Origin: Chloroflexota bacterium
GTDB lineage: Bacteria > Chloroflexota > Dormibacteria > CF-121
Assembly: GCA_005880395.1 (NCBI GenBank)
Contig: VBHQ01000007.1
Span: 1 to 38,021 of the forward strand
DNA: 38,021 nucleotides
Reading direction: 5' to 3'
Shown here: positions 1 through 7,898 of the stretch, one piece after another
Position numbering within the stretch: position 1 is the stretch's first letter
How the letters are laid out: every line of letters starts with the position of its first letter
Translations under genes and position numbers: made by a program
The notes under the pieces: model-generated
Seen by the model: the letters and a program-made list of their open reading frames with translations, nothing else
What the model was told of the DNA's origin: nothing
Databases searched by the model: none

Positions 1-37
1 CGAAAAGAAGACCAAGGCCTGCCCCCCGAGGAACCAC
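1..37 (-). CDS. possible start of an unidentified gene (partial, runs off the window)
   Basis: On the minus strand a GTG at 37 opens a 12-codon frame (VVPRGAGLGLLF) that continues past the window edge. It is preceded, after 7 bases, by TATCCT (50 to 45), the same -10-to-start spacing seen at other genes here. The hydrophobic, Gly/Leu-rich residues could begin a membrane protein, but nothing identifies a family. An inverted repeat (CCGAGG at 26-31 and CCTCGG at 37-42) overlaps the start and could instead be a weak terminator for rmlB. Treat as a hint only. Confidence 0.2.
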   Translation of the reverse strand, partial: MVPRGAGLGLLF

Positions 38-97
38 CTCGGCGAGGATACCGCATCGTTTCGGCAACAGGTCATGCCCGTGAGCGGCAGCGCGCTC

Positions 98-1132
98 CTA
101 CTGCGGGACCGCGTTAGCCGGAAGGCCGTGATAGTTGCGCCGGTAATAGTCCCAGAACTCGGGACTCTTCCGTCGCTGCCACCAGGCCTGGTGCGTCCGA
201 AACCAGGCGACAGTCAGCTCCATCCCGCGGCGGAACTCGACCCCCGGCCGCCAGCCGAGCGGAAGCACCCGCCGGGTATCCAGCGCATAGCGGTAGTCAT
301 GACCCGGCCGATCCTTGACGTAATGCTTCAACGACTTCGGCTTGCCGCAAAGCTCGAGCACGGTATCCGCCACCTGCACGCCGCTGACCTCGCTGCCAGT
401 TCCGAGGTTGTACGCCTGGCCGGGCTCGCCCTTCCACAGAACGCGTGCGATCCCGGCGGCATGGTCATCCACATATAAGTAGTCGCGGACCGCGGCGCCA
501 TTTCCATAGATCGGCAACGCCAGATCCTGCAGCGCGTTCGTGATGAACAGCGGAATGATCTTCTCGGGGAACTGATAAGGCCCGTAGGTGTTGGATCCCC
601 GAGTCACCAGGATCGGCAGTCCGTAGCTGACGTGGTACGCACCAACCAGCATCTCGGCCCCGGCCTTGCTTGCCGCGTACGGGCTGCGTGGGCGCAGGGG
701 GTCGTCCTCGCGGCTGCGTCCGTCCTTGACTTCCCCGTAGACCTCGTCGGTGCTCACCTGCATGAAGCGCTGGTGGCGGAACTTGCGGGCGGCCTCCAGC
801 AAGACGTACGTGCCGTAGACGTCGGTCTGGACGAACGCCCCCGCATCGAGCAAGGAGCGGTCGACGTGCGATTCGGCGGCGAAGTTCACGATTGCGTCCA
901 CCTCGGCCGCCAGCGCATCCACCGCCTTCGCATCGGCGATATCCCCCTGGACGAAGCGCAGTCGTGGGTCGCCGGCGACCTCCGCGAGGTTCTCCTCGCT
1001 CCCGGCGTAGGTCAATTTGTCGAGCACGATGATCTGGATCTCTGGGTCGGCCGTCAGCCGCTGCCGGACGAAGGCAGAGCCGATGAAGCCGGCGCCGCCG
1101 GTGACCAGCAGGCGTCGCAGCCGAAGCGCCAT
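98..1132 (-). CDS. rmlB: dTDP-glucose 4,6-dehydratase
   Basis: Second enzyme of dTDP-L-rhamnose synthesis: converts dTDP-glucose to dTDP-4-keto-6-deoxyglucose in the cytosol with bound NAD. The 344-residue extended SDR is full length. It shows the Rossmann motif GGAGFIG (residues 12-18), the family motif AAESHVDRS (about 85-93), the catalytic STDEVYG (127-133) with the Thr-Asp-Glu trio, and YAASK (152-156) carrying the Tyr and Lys. NTYGPYQFPEK, also typical of RmlB, follows. The ATG shares one base with the TGA of rmlA (TGATG), so the two are probably translationally coupled. It is the most downstream recognised gene of the rhamnose group. Assignment by motifs and neighbours is firm. Confidence 0.95.
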   Translation of the reverse strand: MALRLRRLLVTGGAGFIGSAFVRQRLTADPEIQIIVLDKLTYAGSEENLAEVAGDPRLRFVQGDIADAKAVDALAAEVDAIVNFAAESHVDRSLLDAGAFVQTDVYGTYVLLEAARKFRHQRFMQVSTDEVYGEVKDGRSREDDPLRPRSPYAASKAGAEMLVGAYHVSYGLPILVTRGSNTYGPYQFPEKIIPLFITNALQDLALPIYGNGAAVRDYLYVDDHAAGIARVLWKGEPGQAYNLGTGSEVSGVQVADTVLELCGKPKSLKHYVKDRPGHDYRYALDTRRVLPLGWRPGVEFRRGMELTVAWFRTHQAWWQRRKSPEFWDYYRRNYHGLPANAVPQ

Positions 1133-2196
1133 CAGGTCAGCTCCACTTCCGAATGGTCCCCGAGCATGAATTGCAAGGCCTTCGGCATGGTCTGCCGGCG
1201 CCGGATCACGACGTCCTTGCCGATCAGGCTGTCTTCGATCCGTCCCGCGACGTCCAGGATGCGGCTGCCTTCGAGAACGATCGAGTGCTCGATTTCGCTG
1301 TTGCGGATTTCGACGGTGTGATAGATCGAGGTGAATGGCCCAACATAGGAATTGACGATGCGCGCGCCCCGGCCAATGATGGCCGGCCCACGAACCACAC
1401 TGTTCTCGACCACCGCGCCGGTCTCGACGACCACCTTTCCGATCAGCTGCGAACTACCGGTAATGGTTCCCTTGTTCGACGCCTCGAGACCGTCGAGCAC
1501 GATCCGGTTGGCCTCCAGCATGTCCTCCAGGCGGCCCGTGTCCTTCCACCATCCGTGGACGATGTGCGGCTCCACCTTGGCGTCATGATCCAGCAGCCAT
1601 TGGATGGCGTCGGTGATCTCCAGCTCGCCGCGAGCCGACGGCCGGATGGCACGCACCGCCTCGAAGATCTTGGGCGTGAAGAGGTACACGCCGACCAGCG
1701 CCAAATCCGACTTGGGCTCCGCGGGCTTCTCCACCAGCCGGACGACGTGCCCATCCTGCAACTCGGCGACGCCAAAGCGCTCCGGCGCCTGCACCGGCGC
1801 CAGCAGGATCATCGCGTCGGGCCGGCGTTCGGTGAATTCCTTGACGAACGCCTCAATTCCGTCGCGGACCAGGTTGTCGCCGAGATACATGACAAATGAG
1901 TGCCCCGCGAGGAAGCTCTCCGACTCTTTGACTGCGTGCGCCAGGCCAAGCGGCGCCGTCTGACGGATATACGTGATGTGTGCTCCCCAGCGTTCGCCAT
2001 CACCCACCGCCTCCCGGATCTCGGCCTCCGTATCGCCAACGACCATCCCGATCTCGCTGATGCCGGCCTTGACCACGCTCTCGATCGCATAAAAGAGGAT
2101 GGGCTTGTTGGCCACCGGCACCAGTTGTTTGGCGCCCGTGTGCGTGATCGGCCGAAGCCGCGTGCCCTTTCCCCCACTCAGAATCAGCGCCTTCAC
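1132..2196 (-). CDS. rmlA: glucose-1-phosphate thymidylyltransferase, long form
   Basis: First committed step of dTDP-rhamnose synthesis: glucose-1-phosphate plus dTTP to dTDP-glucose. The N-terminus has the nucleotidyltransferase signature SGGKGTRLRP (about 7-16), then GAKQLVPVANKPI and the metal/sugar region YLGDN and EKP. The 354-residue protein is longer than the roughly 290-residue E. coli type because a C-terminal left-handed beta-helix (about 245-345) follows, as in the StrD-like long forms of actinobacteria and archaea. Starts at GTG 2196, preceded by a GGGAGGGAG-type ribosome site. It lies between rmlB and the disrupted rmlD. Acceptor preference is inferred from context; a glucose-1-phosphate uridylyltransferase is less likely beside rmlB/C/D. 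Confidence 0.9.
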   Translation of the reverse strand: MKALILSGGKGTRLRPITHTGAKQLVPVANKPILFYAIESVVKAGISEIGMVVGDTEAEIREAVGDGERWGAHITYIRQTAPLGLAHAVKESESFLAGHSFVMYLGDNLVRDGIEAFVKEFTERRPDAMILLAPVQAPERFGVAELQDGHVVRLVEKPAEPKSDLALVGVYLFTPKIFEAVRAIRPSARGELEITDAIQWLLDHDAKVEPHIVHGWWKDTGRLEDMLEANRIVLDGLEASNKGTITGSSQLIGKVVVETGAVVENSVVRGPAIIGRGARIVNSYVGPFTSIYHTVEIRNSEIEHSIVLEGSRILDVAGRIEDSLIGKDVVIRRRQTMPKALQFMLGDHSEVELT

Positions 2197-2221
2197 GGTG
2201 ACTCCCTCCCGCTTTCGCCGT

Positions 2222-3014
2222 TCATTCGATCGCCCTCCCCCTCTGAGGGAGGGTCGGGGTGGGGGCTTGTGCTGACCGTTCGTGCAGGTAGTGCCTTAGG
2301 GCTTCTTTCCAATGCGGCATCACGTCGATGCCCTGCCGCTGCAGGTTGCGGTTCTCGAGTACGGAATAAGGCGGCCGCCTGGCGGGCGTGATCCGCTCCG
2401 CGGAGGTCGTCGGCCCAAGCTCCGGGTCCAAGCCGGATTGGCGGAAGATCTCCGCCGCGAATTGGTACCAGCTGCACTCGCCCTGGCAGGTCGCGTGGTA
2501 GGTGCCGTAGGCCTCTGCCACCCTTGCCGGATGAACCAGCGACACCGTAGAGCCCGCTGCCCCGCACGATGAAATGGCTCGGCCAGCTAGGCCCGATCAT
2601 CATCTCCCCGGCCGCCTTGCTCACGCCGTAGACGTTTGGCGGATTCACCGGCTCATCCTCGACATGAGGCCGGTGGTTGGAACTGTCGGTAAACACGTAG
2701 TCGGTGCTGAGATGCACCATGATGGCGCCGGCTTCCTTGCATGCCAGCGCGACGTTCCGCGGCCCGATGGCATTGACGGCAAACGCCTTCGCGGGGTTGC
2801 CTTCGACTTCGTCGACGACGTGATATGCCGCGAGGTTGATCACAATGCTCGGTTGCTGCGCAAGGATCAGCCGCCGCACCGCCTCGGCATCGGTGACGTC
2901 CAGCTCATGGTGCGACAGCGGCAGAAGTTCGTCGCCGGGGTGCCGCTCTGGCCACCGCCGTTCGAGATCGTGGCCGAGCTGTCCTCGCCCTCCGGTGACG
3001 AGGACGCGGCTCAC
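2222..3014 (-). pseudogene. rmlD: dTDP-4-dehydrorhamnose reductase, internal deletion plus frameshift
   Basis: Final enzyme of the pathway, reducing dTDP-4-keto-rhamnose to dTDP-L-rhamnose. The N-terminal part is normal: GGRGQLGHDL, the VINLAAYHVVDEVE region, STDYVF, and YGVSKAAGE with the catalytic Tyr/Lys, down to GLYGVAGSSGKGG. There the frame is lost. The family sequence resumes in another frame at AEAYGTYHATCQGECSWY and runs to a stop at 2222. The join is at about 2516-2526. By comparison with the family, about 40-45 residues (the NFVETML...DQ...TPT...DLA stretch) are absent, so this is more than a single-base error. The last codons read through a GC-rich dispersed repeat (2233-2265). 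The unshifted frame would continue as nonsense to 2193. Either a decayed gene or an assembly error. Confidence 0.85.
2233..2265. repeat. GC-rich dispersed palindromic repeat, copy A
   Basis: Pattern CCCTCCCC, then CTCTGAGG, then GAGGGTCGGGGTGGGGG. The CCCTC/GAGGG arms form a hairpin and a G-rich tail follows. Similar elements lie at 13987, 21248 and 28796. This copy is at the 3' end of rmlD, where it encodes the APTPTLPQRGR-type tail, and just upstream of rmlA. It resembles the small REP-like elements that translate as PTPTLPQRG-type peptides in many GC-rich bacteria. No transposase is nearby. Confidence 0.6.
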
Positions 3015-4090
3015 GAGCCGACTTCGCGCAGTGGCTTGGCGCCCTTTGGCAGATCAAACACGCTGCCCGTGACCTGGATCACGCCCTGCGCTTCCTGCAA
3101 CAGCTTCATCCAGGCGATGTTGTAGTAGCGCGGACTGTCGAAGTCCGTGTAGTTATGCCGGCGGATCTCTTTCACCATGGTCTGCACCGACTCCTCGACG
3201 GTGACCTCGGGCGCGACCTCGAGGACACGATCGAGCTTGTGGCCGCTGACCCGGTAGTTGCGGACGCCGCGATAGCTGTAGTCGGTGCGGATTTCGACCG
3301 GGACGTCGATTTCGTTGAGTGCGGCCCGAACTCGCATCGCCAGCTCGCTGATCCGGAAGTTGCGATAGACGAGGTTGAAGATCTCGCCGTTGATGACCTT
3401 GTGATCCGCCCTGATCAGCGCGATGTAGGCGCGCGCCGCATCGTGCACCTCCGCCAGCGGCCGCCACATTTCCCCGCCGAAGTGGAGTGAGATGTAGCCC
3501 TTGCTCAACGCATCCTTGACGAAGGTGTTGACCACCAGGTCGTAGCGCATCCGCGGCGAGAAGCCGAAGAGGGTTGCCTTGCGCAGCACGGCGACGCAGA
3601 ACCGGTCGGAGGTCATCTCGAGCAACTCGCGTTCGGCCGCCAGCTTGGAGCCGGCGTAGGCGCCTGGCGGATCGACGTCGGCCTTCTCGTCGAGCAGCAC
3701 ATCGCGCGCCTCGTCGCCAACGCCGCGATCGTAGATCGAGCAGGAGGAAGCGTAAATGTAGCGGCGCACACCCTGCTCCCGCGCCATCCGTGCGAGCGCG
3801 ACACTCGCTGTCATGTTCATCTCGTAGTTGGCCTTGGGGTTGTACTCGGCGGTGGGGTCGTTCGAGAGCCCACCCACGTTGACCACCGCCTCGACGTCGT
3901 CGAGCAACGCCGGCGACACGATGCGCATGTCGCCCACCGTCAGATCGACCCGGTCCCGGATCCCGGTCAATCCATGGTCACCGAAATAGAGGCGGTCGAG
4001 GATGCGCACCGCATAACCACGCTCCAGCAGCTCCTGGGCCAGCACCGAGCCGACGTACCCTCCCCCGCCAACCAGTAAGACAGTGCTCAC
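3011..4090 (-). CDS. NAD-dependent sugar epimerase/dehydratase (extended SDR)
   Basis: A full-length 359-residue extended SDR acting on a nucleotide sugar; the substrate is unknown. Visible features are the Rossmann motif VGGGGYVGS near residue 7, the NVGGLSNDPTAEYNP region, the active-site SSCSIYD, and YAGSK with the catalytic Tyr and Lys. It starts at GTG 4090, overlapping the rmlC stop (GTGA), and its own stop overlaps the rmlD start, so it is translationally embedded in the rhamnose operon. It is clearly not RmlB or RmlD. It may make a second deoxysugar from the shared 4-keto intermediate, or a distinct hexose; the sequence does not decide. Confidence 0.85.
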   Translation of the reverse strand: MSTVLLVGGGGYVGSVLAQELLERGYAVRILDRLYFGDHGLTGIRDRVDLTVGDMRIVSPALLDDVEAVVNVGGLSNDPTAEYNPKANYEMNMTASVALARMAREQGVRRYIYASSCSIYDRGVGDEARDVLLDEKADVDPPGAYAGSKLAAERELLEMTSDRFCVAVLRKATLFGFSPRMRYDLVVNTFVKDALSKGYISLHFGGEMWRPLAEVHDAARAYIALIRADHKVINGEIFNLVYRNFRISELAMRVRAALNEIDVPVEIRTDYSYRGVRNYRVSGHKLDRVLEVAPEVTVEESVQTMVKEIRRHNYTDFDSPRYYNIAWMKLLQEAQGVIQVTGSVFDLPKGAKPLREVGS

Positions 4091-4665
4091 GCCAACCGGC
4101 CGCCTTCGTATCGAAATGCAGGCCGTTCCCGGTACTGCGTCAAGCTCATGCCCTGGCCGTCACGCTGCGAGACCTGCGGATCGGGCACCCGCCAGGCGAT
4201 CGCCAGCTCCGGGTCGTTCCAGGCCACCGTTCCCTCGGAGGGCGGCGCGTAGAACCCGCTGCACTTGTATTGCACTTCCGCGTACTCGGAAAGGGTAACG
4301 AAACCATGCCCAAAACCGGGCGGTACCCAGATCTGCCGCATGTTGTCGGTGCTTAGCTCAGCGTCGACCCACTGGGCGAAGGTAGGCGATCCGACTCGCA
4401 AGTCGACGGCGACGTCCTGGATTGACCCCACCGTGCAGCGGACCAGCTTGCCCATTGGGGCGGTCATGTCCTGGTAGTGGAGGCCGCGCAGCACTCCGTG
4501 CTTCGAGCCCGAATGGTTGTCCTGGACGAATTCGGCATCGATACCATGCTCCCTGAAGCGCTGCTTGTGATAGTTCTCGATGAAGAAGCCGCGCTCATCG
4601 CGGAAGAACTTCGTGTCGATCAGGAGTACCCCTTCCAGGCTGGTCGTGTGAACTTCGATATCCAA
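4087..4665 (-). CDS. rmlC: dTDP-4-dehydrorhamnose 3,5-epimerase
   Basis: Third dTDP-rhamnose enzyme, a cupin that epimerises C3 and C5 of dTDP-4-keto-6-deoxyglucose. Its 192 residues match the family length. Diagnostic features are FRDERGFFIENY near the N-terminus, QDNHSGSKHGVLRGLHYQ (about 48-65) with the catalytic His in LRGLHYQ, VDLRVGSPTF, WVPPGFGHGF, and YKCSGFY around residue 140. The chosen start is a TTG at 4665, six bases after the glyS stop codon; homologues begin with a similar short lead. It overlaps the following SDR by four bases. Confidence 0.93.
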   Translation of the reverse strand: MDIEVHTTSLEGVLLIDTKFFRDERGFFIENYHKQRFREHGIDAEFVQDNHSGSKHGVLRGLHYQDMTAPMGKLVRCTVGSIQDVAVDLRVGSPTFAQWVDAELSTDNMRQIWVPPGFGHGFVTLSEYAEVQYKCSGFYAPPSEGTVAWNDPELAIAWRVPDPQVSQRDGQGMSLTQYRERPAFRYEGGRLA

Positions 4666-4670
4666 CCGGG

Positions 4671-6011
4671 CTACGCCTCTTTGTCGGCATGTAGCCGCTC
4701 GCGCAGCGCCTCGCGCAGGTGACCGAGCGGAATTCGGTCCTGGGTCATCGCATCGCGAGCGCGGAGCGTCGCCGCCTGGTCGTTGGCCGTCTCGAAATCG
4801 ATCGTGATGGCGTACGGGGTGCCGATCTCATCCTGGCGCCGATAGCGCTTGCCGATCGATTGCGTGTCGTCGTACTCGGTTCTGAAATGCGGCCGCAGCT
4901 CGTGCTCGACACGTTGCGCCGTCGCCATCAAGGGCTCCTTGCGCGACAGGGGGAGGATGGCCACCTGGATGGGCGCGATCGAGGGATGGAAGCGCAGAAC
5001 AACGCGCTGCTCCCCGCGGACCTCCTCCTCGTGATAGGCGTCGATCAATACGGTCAGCATCGAGCGGTCGACGCCGAGTGCCGGCTCGACCACGTGCGGG
5101 ATGTATCGCTCGCGCTTGATGTCATCGAAGTAGGACAGGTCCCGGCCGGAAGCCTCCTGGTGGGCGCGCAGATCGTACTCGCCGCGAGCGGCGATGCCCT
5201 CAAGCTCCGACCAGCCGAATGGAAACTCGTATTCGACATCGAAGGCGCCTAACGCGTAGTGCGCAAGCTCATCCTTCCCATGCGGCCGCAGCCGGAGCTT
5301 GTCCGGCCGGATGCCGATGCCCTGATGCCAGCGCATCCGCTCGTCCTTCCAGTACTCGAGCCACTTCATCTCTTCCGCCGGTGGAACGAAATACTCGAGC
5401 TCCATGAGCTCGAACTCGCGGAGGCGGAAGATCGAGTTGCCTGGCGTGATCTCGTTGCGGAAGGCCTTGCCAACCTGGGCGATGCCGAAGGGCGGCCGCA
5501 TCCGGGTTGAGCTCAAGACGTTGGCGAAGTCGACGAACATTCCCTGGGCGGTTTCCGGCCTCAAGTACGCCTGGGCGCTCGAGTCCTCGGCCGGTCCCAC
5601 GAAGGTCTTGAACATGAGGTTGAACTGACGCGGCTCGGTGAACTCGCCACCGTCCTCCTCGTGTCGGTTGCCTTTTACCTGGTCAGCGCGAAAGCGCTGG
5701 TGACATTTCTTGCACTCGACCAGCGGGTCGGTGAAGTTCTTGACGTGACCTGAGGCGACCCAGGTCCTCGGGTTCATGATCAGGCTGGTCTCGATACCGA
5801 CCACGTCGTCGCGCAGCTCGACGATCGCTCGCCACCACGCGCGCTTGATGTTGTTGCGAAGGGTGACGCCAAGCGGCCCGAAATCCCAAAAGCCCTGCAA
5901 CCCACCGTAGATCTCGCTCGACTGGAAGAAGAACCCGCGCCGCTTCGCCAGCGAGACCAGCTTCTCCATCATCGGAGCGCGCTCGCGCTCAGGCAGGGGT
6001 GCGGTGGCCAT
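4671..6011 (-). CDS. glyS: glycine--tRNA ligase, single-chain (alpha2) type
   Basis: Charges tRNA-Gly in the cytosol. This is the class II homodimeric GlyRS, not the bacterial alpha2beta2 GlyQ/GlyS form. It shows FFFQSSEIYGGLQGFWDFG near the start, motif 2 FRNEITPG preceded by LRPETAQG, motif 3 GVDRSML, and an anticodon-binding domain ending in ALRERL. At 446 residues it is slightly short. The zinc-binding insertion keeps one Cys pair (VECKKCHQRF), but the second pair usually found before FTEPRQFNLMF is missing and replaced by a short HEEDGG. Start ATG 6011 overlaps recO by 23 bases; the internal ATG pair at 5972/5969 (MMEKLVSL) is an equally good start and fits homologues better. Placement between rml genes and recO is unexpected. 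Confidence 0.93.
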   Translation of the reverse strand: MATAPLPERERAPMMEKLVSLAKRRGFFFQSSEIYGGLQGFWDFGPLGVTLRNNIKRAWWRAIVELRDDVVGIETSLIMNPRTWVASGHVKNFTDPLVECKKCHQRFRADQVKGNRHEEDGGEFTEPRQFNLMFKTFVGPAEDSSAQAYLRPETAQGMFVDFANVLSSTRMRPPFGIAQVGKAFRNEITPGNSIFRLREFELMELEYFVPPAEEMKWLEYWKDERMRWHQGIGIRPDKLRLRPHGKDELAHYALGAFDVEYEFPFGWSELEGIAARGEYDLRAHQEASGRDLSYFDDIKRERYIPHVVEPALGVDRSMLTVLIDAYHEEEVRGEQRVVLRFHPSIAPIQVAILPLSRKEPLMATAQRVEHELRPHFRTEYDDTQSIGKRYRRQDEIGTPYAITIDFETANDQAATLRARDAMTQDRIPLGHLREALRERLHADKEA

Positions 6012-6641
6012 CTCGAATACTTCGAATGAAATCCAGGCTCTTCAAGTGGCGGTCGAGATGATATTCGAGCTGGCCGTCCAGCGCGTGCTCGACCTCGTCC
6101 AGGAGTTGGTCCGACAGCCGCAGGCGATCATAGAGCTCAGCCTGTCCTGCTGCCATCAATCGCAGGACTTTCAGGCCGTTGACCGAAAGCGGGGAGCCGC
6201 CCTGGTCATGGGCGCCACAACGGGGACAGAGCACCCCGCCGAGCAACGGCGAGAACCAGCCCGCCGCCTTGGAGAGCGGCGTCCCGCAGTCCGGACAGTC
6301 CTGCAACTGCGGGGCGTAGCCGAGCACGTCGAGCATGCGCATCACGAACCAGGCGGCATCGGCTCGGGGCACGCGCTTGACGTCGTTGAGGCGCTGCAAC
6401 GTCAGCACAACCAGCTCGAAGATCTCGTCGACGGGATGCCTGTCTTCCATCACCTTGTCGACGATCTCCGCCACCAGGCAGGCGTAGGCGGTGCGTCGCA
6501 GGTCGCCGGAGATGTAGCGCGCATCCCCGCGCCGCTCTACCTGCGCCACCACGTCGAGGTTCTTGCCCTTGGCCAGCATCATGGTGTTTCGCCGTAATCG
6601 AGTCGCCGAAGCACAATTGCATCGGCTTGATAGGTCGGCAT
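5989..6641 (-). pseudogene. recO: DNA repair protein RecO, internal deletion plus frameshift
   Basis: RecO loads RecA on SSB-coated ssDNA in the RecFOR pathway. The true start is ATG 6641, giving MPTYQADAIVLRRLDYGET, a textbook RecO N-terminus. The frame then hits a stop, and the family sequence resumes in another frame at MMLAKGKNLDVVAQVE (6582), running through the four-Cys zinc site CPDCG...CPRCG to 5989. Compared with homologues, about 40 residues of the N-terminal OB fold are missing exactly at the join (about 6582-6586). CAATCT stands 6 bases before the ATG, like a leaderless promoter. The downstream 197-codon frame alone would lack the DNA-binding OB fold. Either a decayed gene or an assembly error; the pattern repeats at three other genes here. 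Confidence 0.85.
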
Positions 6642-6670
6642 CGGAGGAGATTGTCTCAGAGACTTAGGGC

Positions 6671-7885
6671 GTGGAAATGAGCGATCGACACGACGTCGTG
6701 GTGGTGGGCGCGGGAATTCTCGGCCTCGCGACCGCGCGCGAGCTCTTGCAGCGACGCCCAGGGCTTGATCTGGTCGTGCTGGAGAAGGAAGCCGAGGTCG
6801 GACGCCATCAGACGGGCCACAACAGCGGGGTCATCCATACCGGGATCTACTACACGCCCGGGTCGCTCAAGGCCCGCCTCTGCCGAGCGGGCTCGCAGAT
6901 GATGACCGAGTTCTGCCAGGATCACCGCATCCCGGTCGATCGCTGCGGCAAGCTCCTTGTCGCGACCGAAGCAAGCGAGCTTCCTCGGCTCGAGGACCTG
7001 ATGCGACGGGGGACGGCCAATGGCGTGCCCGAGCTCACCTGGCTTCCGCCTGATGGCATCAAGGACCTCGAGCCGCATGCGACCGGGTTGCGGGCTATCC
7101 ACTCGCCGCATACCGCGATTGTCGACTTCAGCGCCGTAACCCAGGCCCTCAGTAAAGATGTCCAGCGTCTGGGCGGGACGCTGCTGACCGGCGCACCGGT
7201 GCGCTCGCTCCGACGTGAGCATGGTGCCTGGCTGGTACAAACCGGACAGGAGCCGCTGCGGCCCCACGCGTTGATCACCTGCGCGGGACTGTGGTCCGAC
7301 GAGCTGGCGAGGATGACCGGTGAGCCCGCCAATCCCCGCATCATCCCCTTTCGCGGTGACTACCTTCGGCTCAAGCCATCGAGCCGGCGGCTGGTCAACG
7401 GCCTCATCTATCCGGTGCCGGATCCGAGCCTTCCCTTTCTTGGGGTCCACACCACGAAGCGAATCGATGGCGACGTCTGGCTCGGACCCAACGCGGTCTT
7501 CGCCTTCAGTCGCGCCGGCTATCGGTTCAGCTCGGTGAACCTACGAGAGCTGGGCGCCTCACTGGCCTGGCCGGGATTCTGGCGGATGGCCAGGCGCTAT
7601 CTGGGGACCAGCGTTGGCGAAATGTACCGCGATCTCAATCGGGGCGCCTTCGTCCAGGCCCTTCGATGCTACCTGCCCGAGCTCGGCGCCGACGATGTCG
7701 TGGCCGGCCCGTCCGGCGTCCGGGCCCAGGCGGTCGCCCGCGACGGGACGCTGGTTGACGACTTTGTCTTCAGCGGGGGCGACGGGATCCTCCACGTGCG
7801 AAATGCGCCATCGCCGGGAGCGACCTCCTCGCTCGCGATCGCCCGCGAAATCGTCGATCGCTTCGAGCGATCACGGGCGACCTGA
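6671..7885 (+). CDS. lhgO: L-2-hydroxyglutarate oxidase (FAD-dependent, LhgO family)
   Basis: Oxidises L-2-hydroxyglutarate to 2-oxoglutarate, a metabolite-repair or lysine/glutarate catabolism step, passing electrons to oxygen or quinone. The 404-residue protein has the FAD Rossmann motif VVGAGILGLATA (12-22), the family hallmark HQTGHNSGVIH (46-56), then GIYYTPGSLKA and CGKLLVAT. The C-terminal half has the DAO-family region GPSGVRAQAV and a final FVFSGGDGILHVRNAPSPGATSS, which closes the FAD site. Starts at GTG 6671, with an alternative in-frame ATG at 6677. It is alone on the plus strand, divergent from recO, and converges on the glycosyltransferase operon with a 13-base gap. No link to glycan synthesis is evident. 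Confidence 0.9.
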   Translation: MEMSDRHDVVVVGAGILGLATARELLQRRPGLDLVVLEKEAEVGRHQTGHNSGVIHTGIYYTPGSLKARLCRAGSQMMTEFCQDHRIPVDRCGKLLVATEASELPRLEDLMRRGTANGVPELTWLPPDGIKDLEPHATGLRAIHSPHTAIVDFSAVTQALSKDVQRLGGTLLTGAPVRSLRREHGAWLVQTGQEPLRPHALITCAGLWSDELARMTGEPANPRIIPFRGDYLRLKPSSRRLVNGLIYPVPDPSLPFLGVHTTKRIDGDVWLGPNAVFAFSRAGYRFSSVNLRELGASLAWPGFWRMARRYLGTSVGEMYRDLNRGAFVQALRCYLPELGADDVVAGPSGVRAQAVARDGTLVDDFVFSGGDGILHVRNAPSPGATSSLAIAREIVDRFERSRAT

Positions 7886-7898
7886 CGATTCGACGCCC

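Noticed and set aside
26-42. Rho-independent terminator after rmlB
   Set aside because: A perfect six-pair hairpin exists, but the T-rich stretch begins about 15 bases later and the hairpin overlaps a possible gene start.
2193-2520. Unshifted continuation of rmlD to 2193
   Set aside because: Residues after the join have no RmlD similarity, whereas another frame does to 2222.
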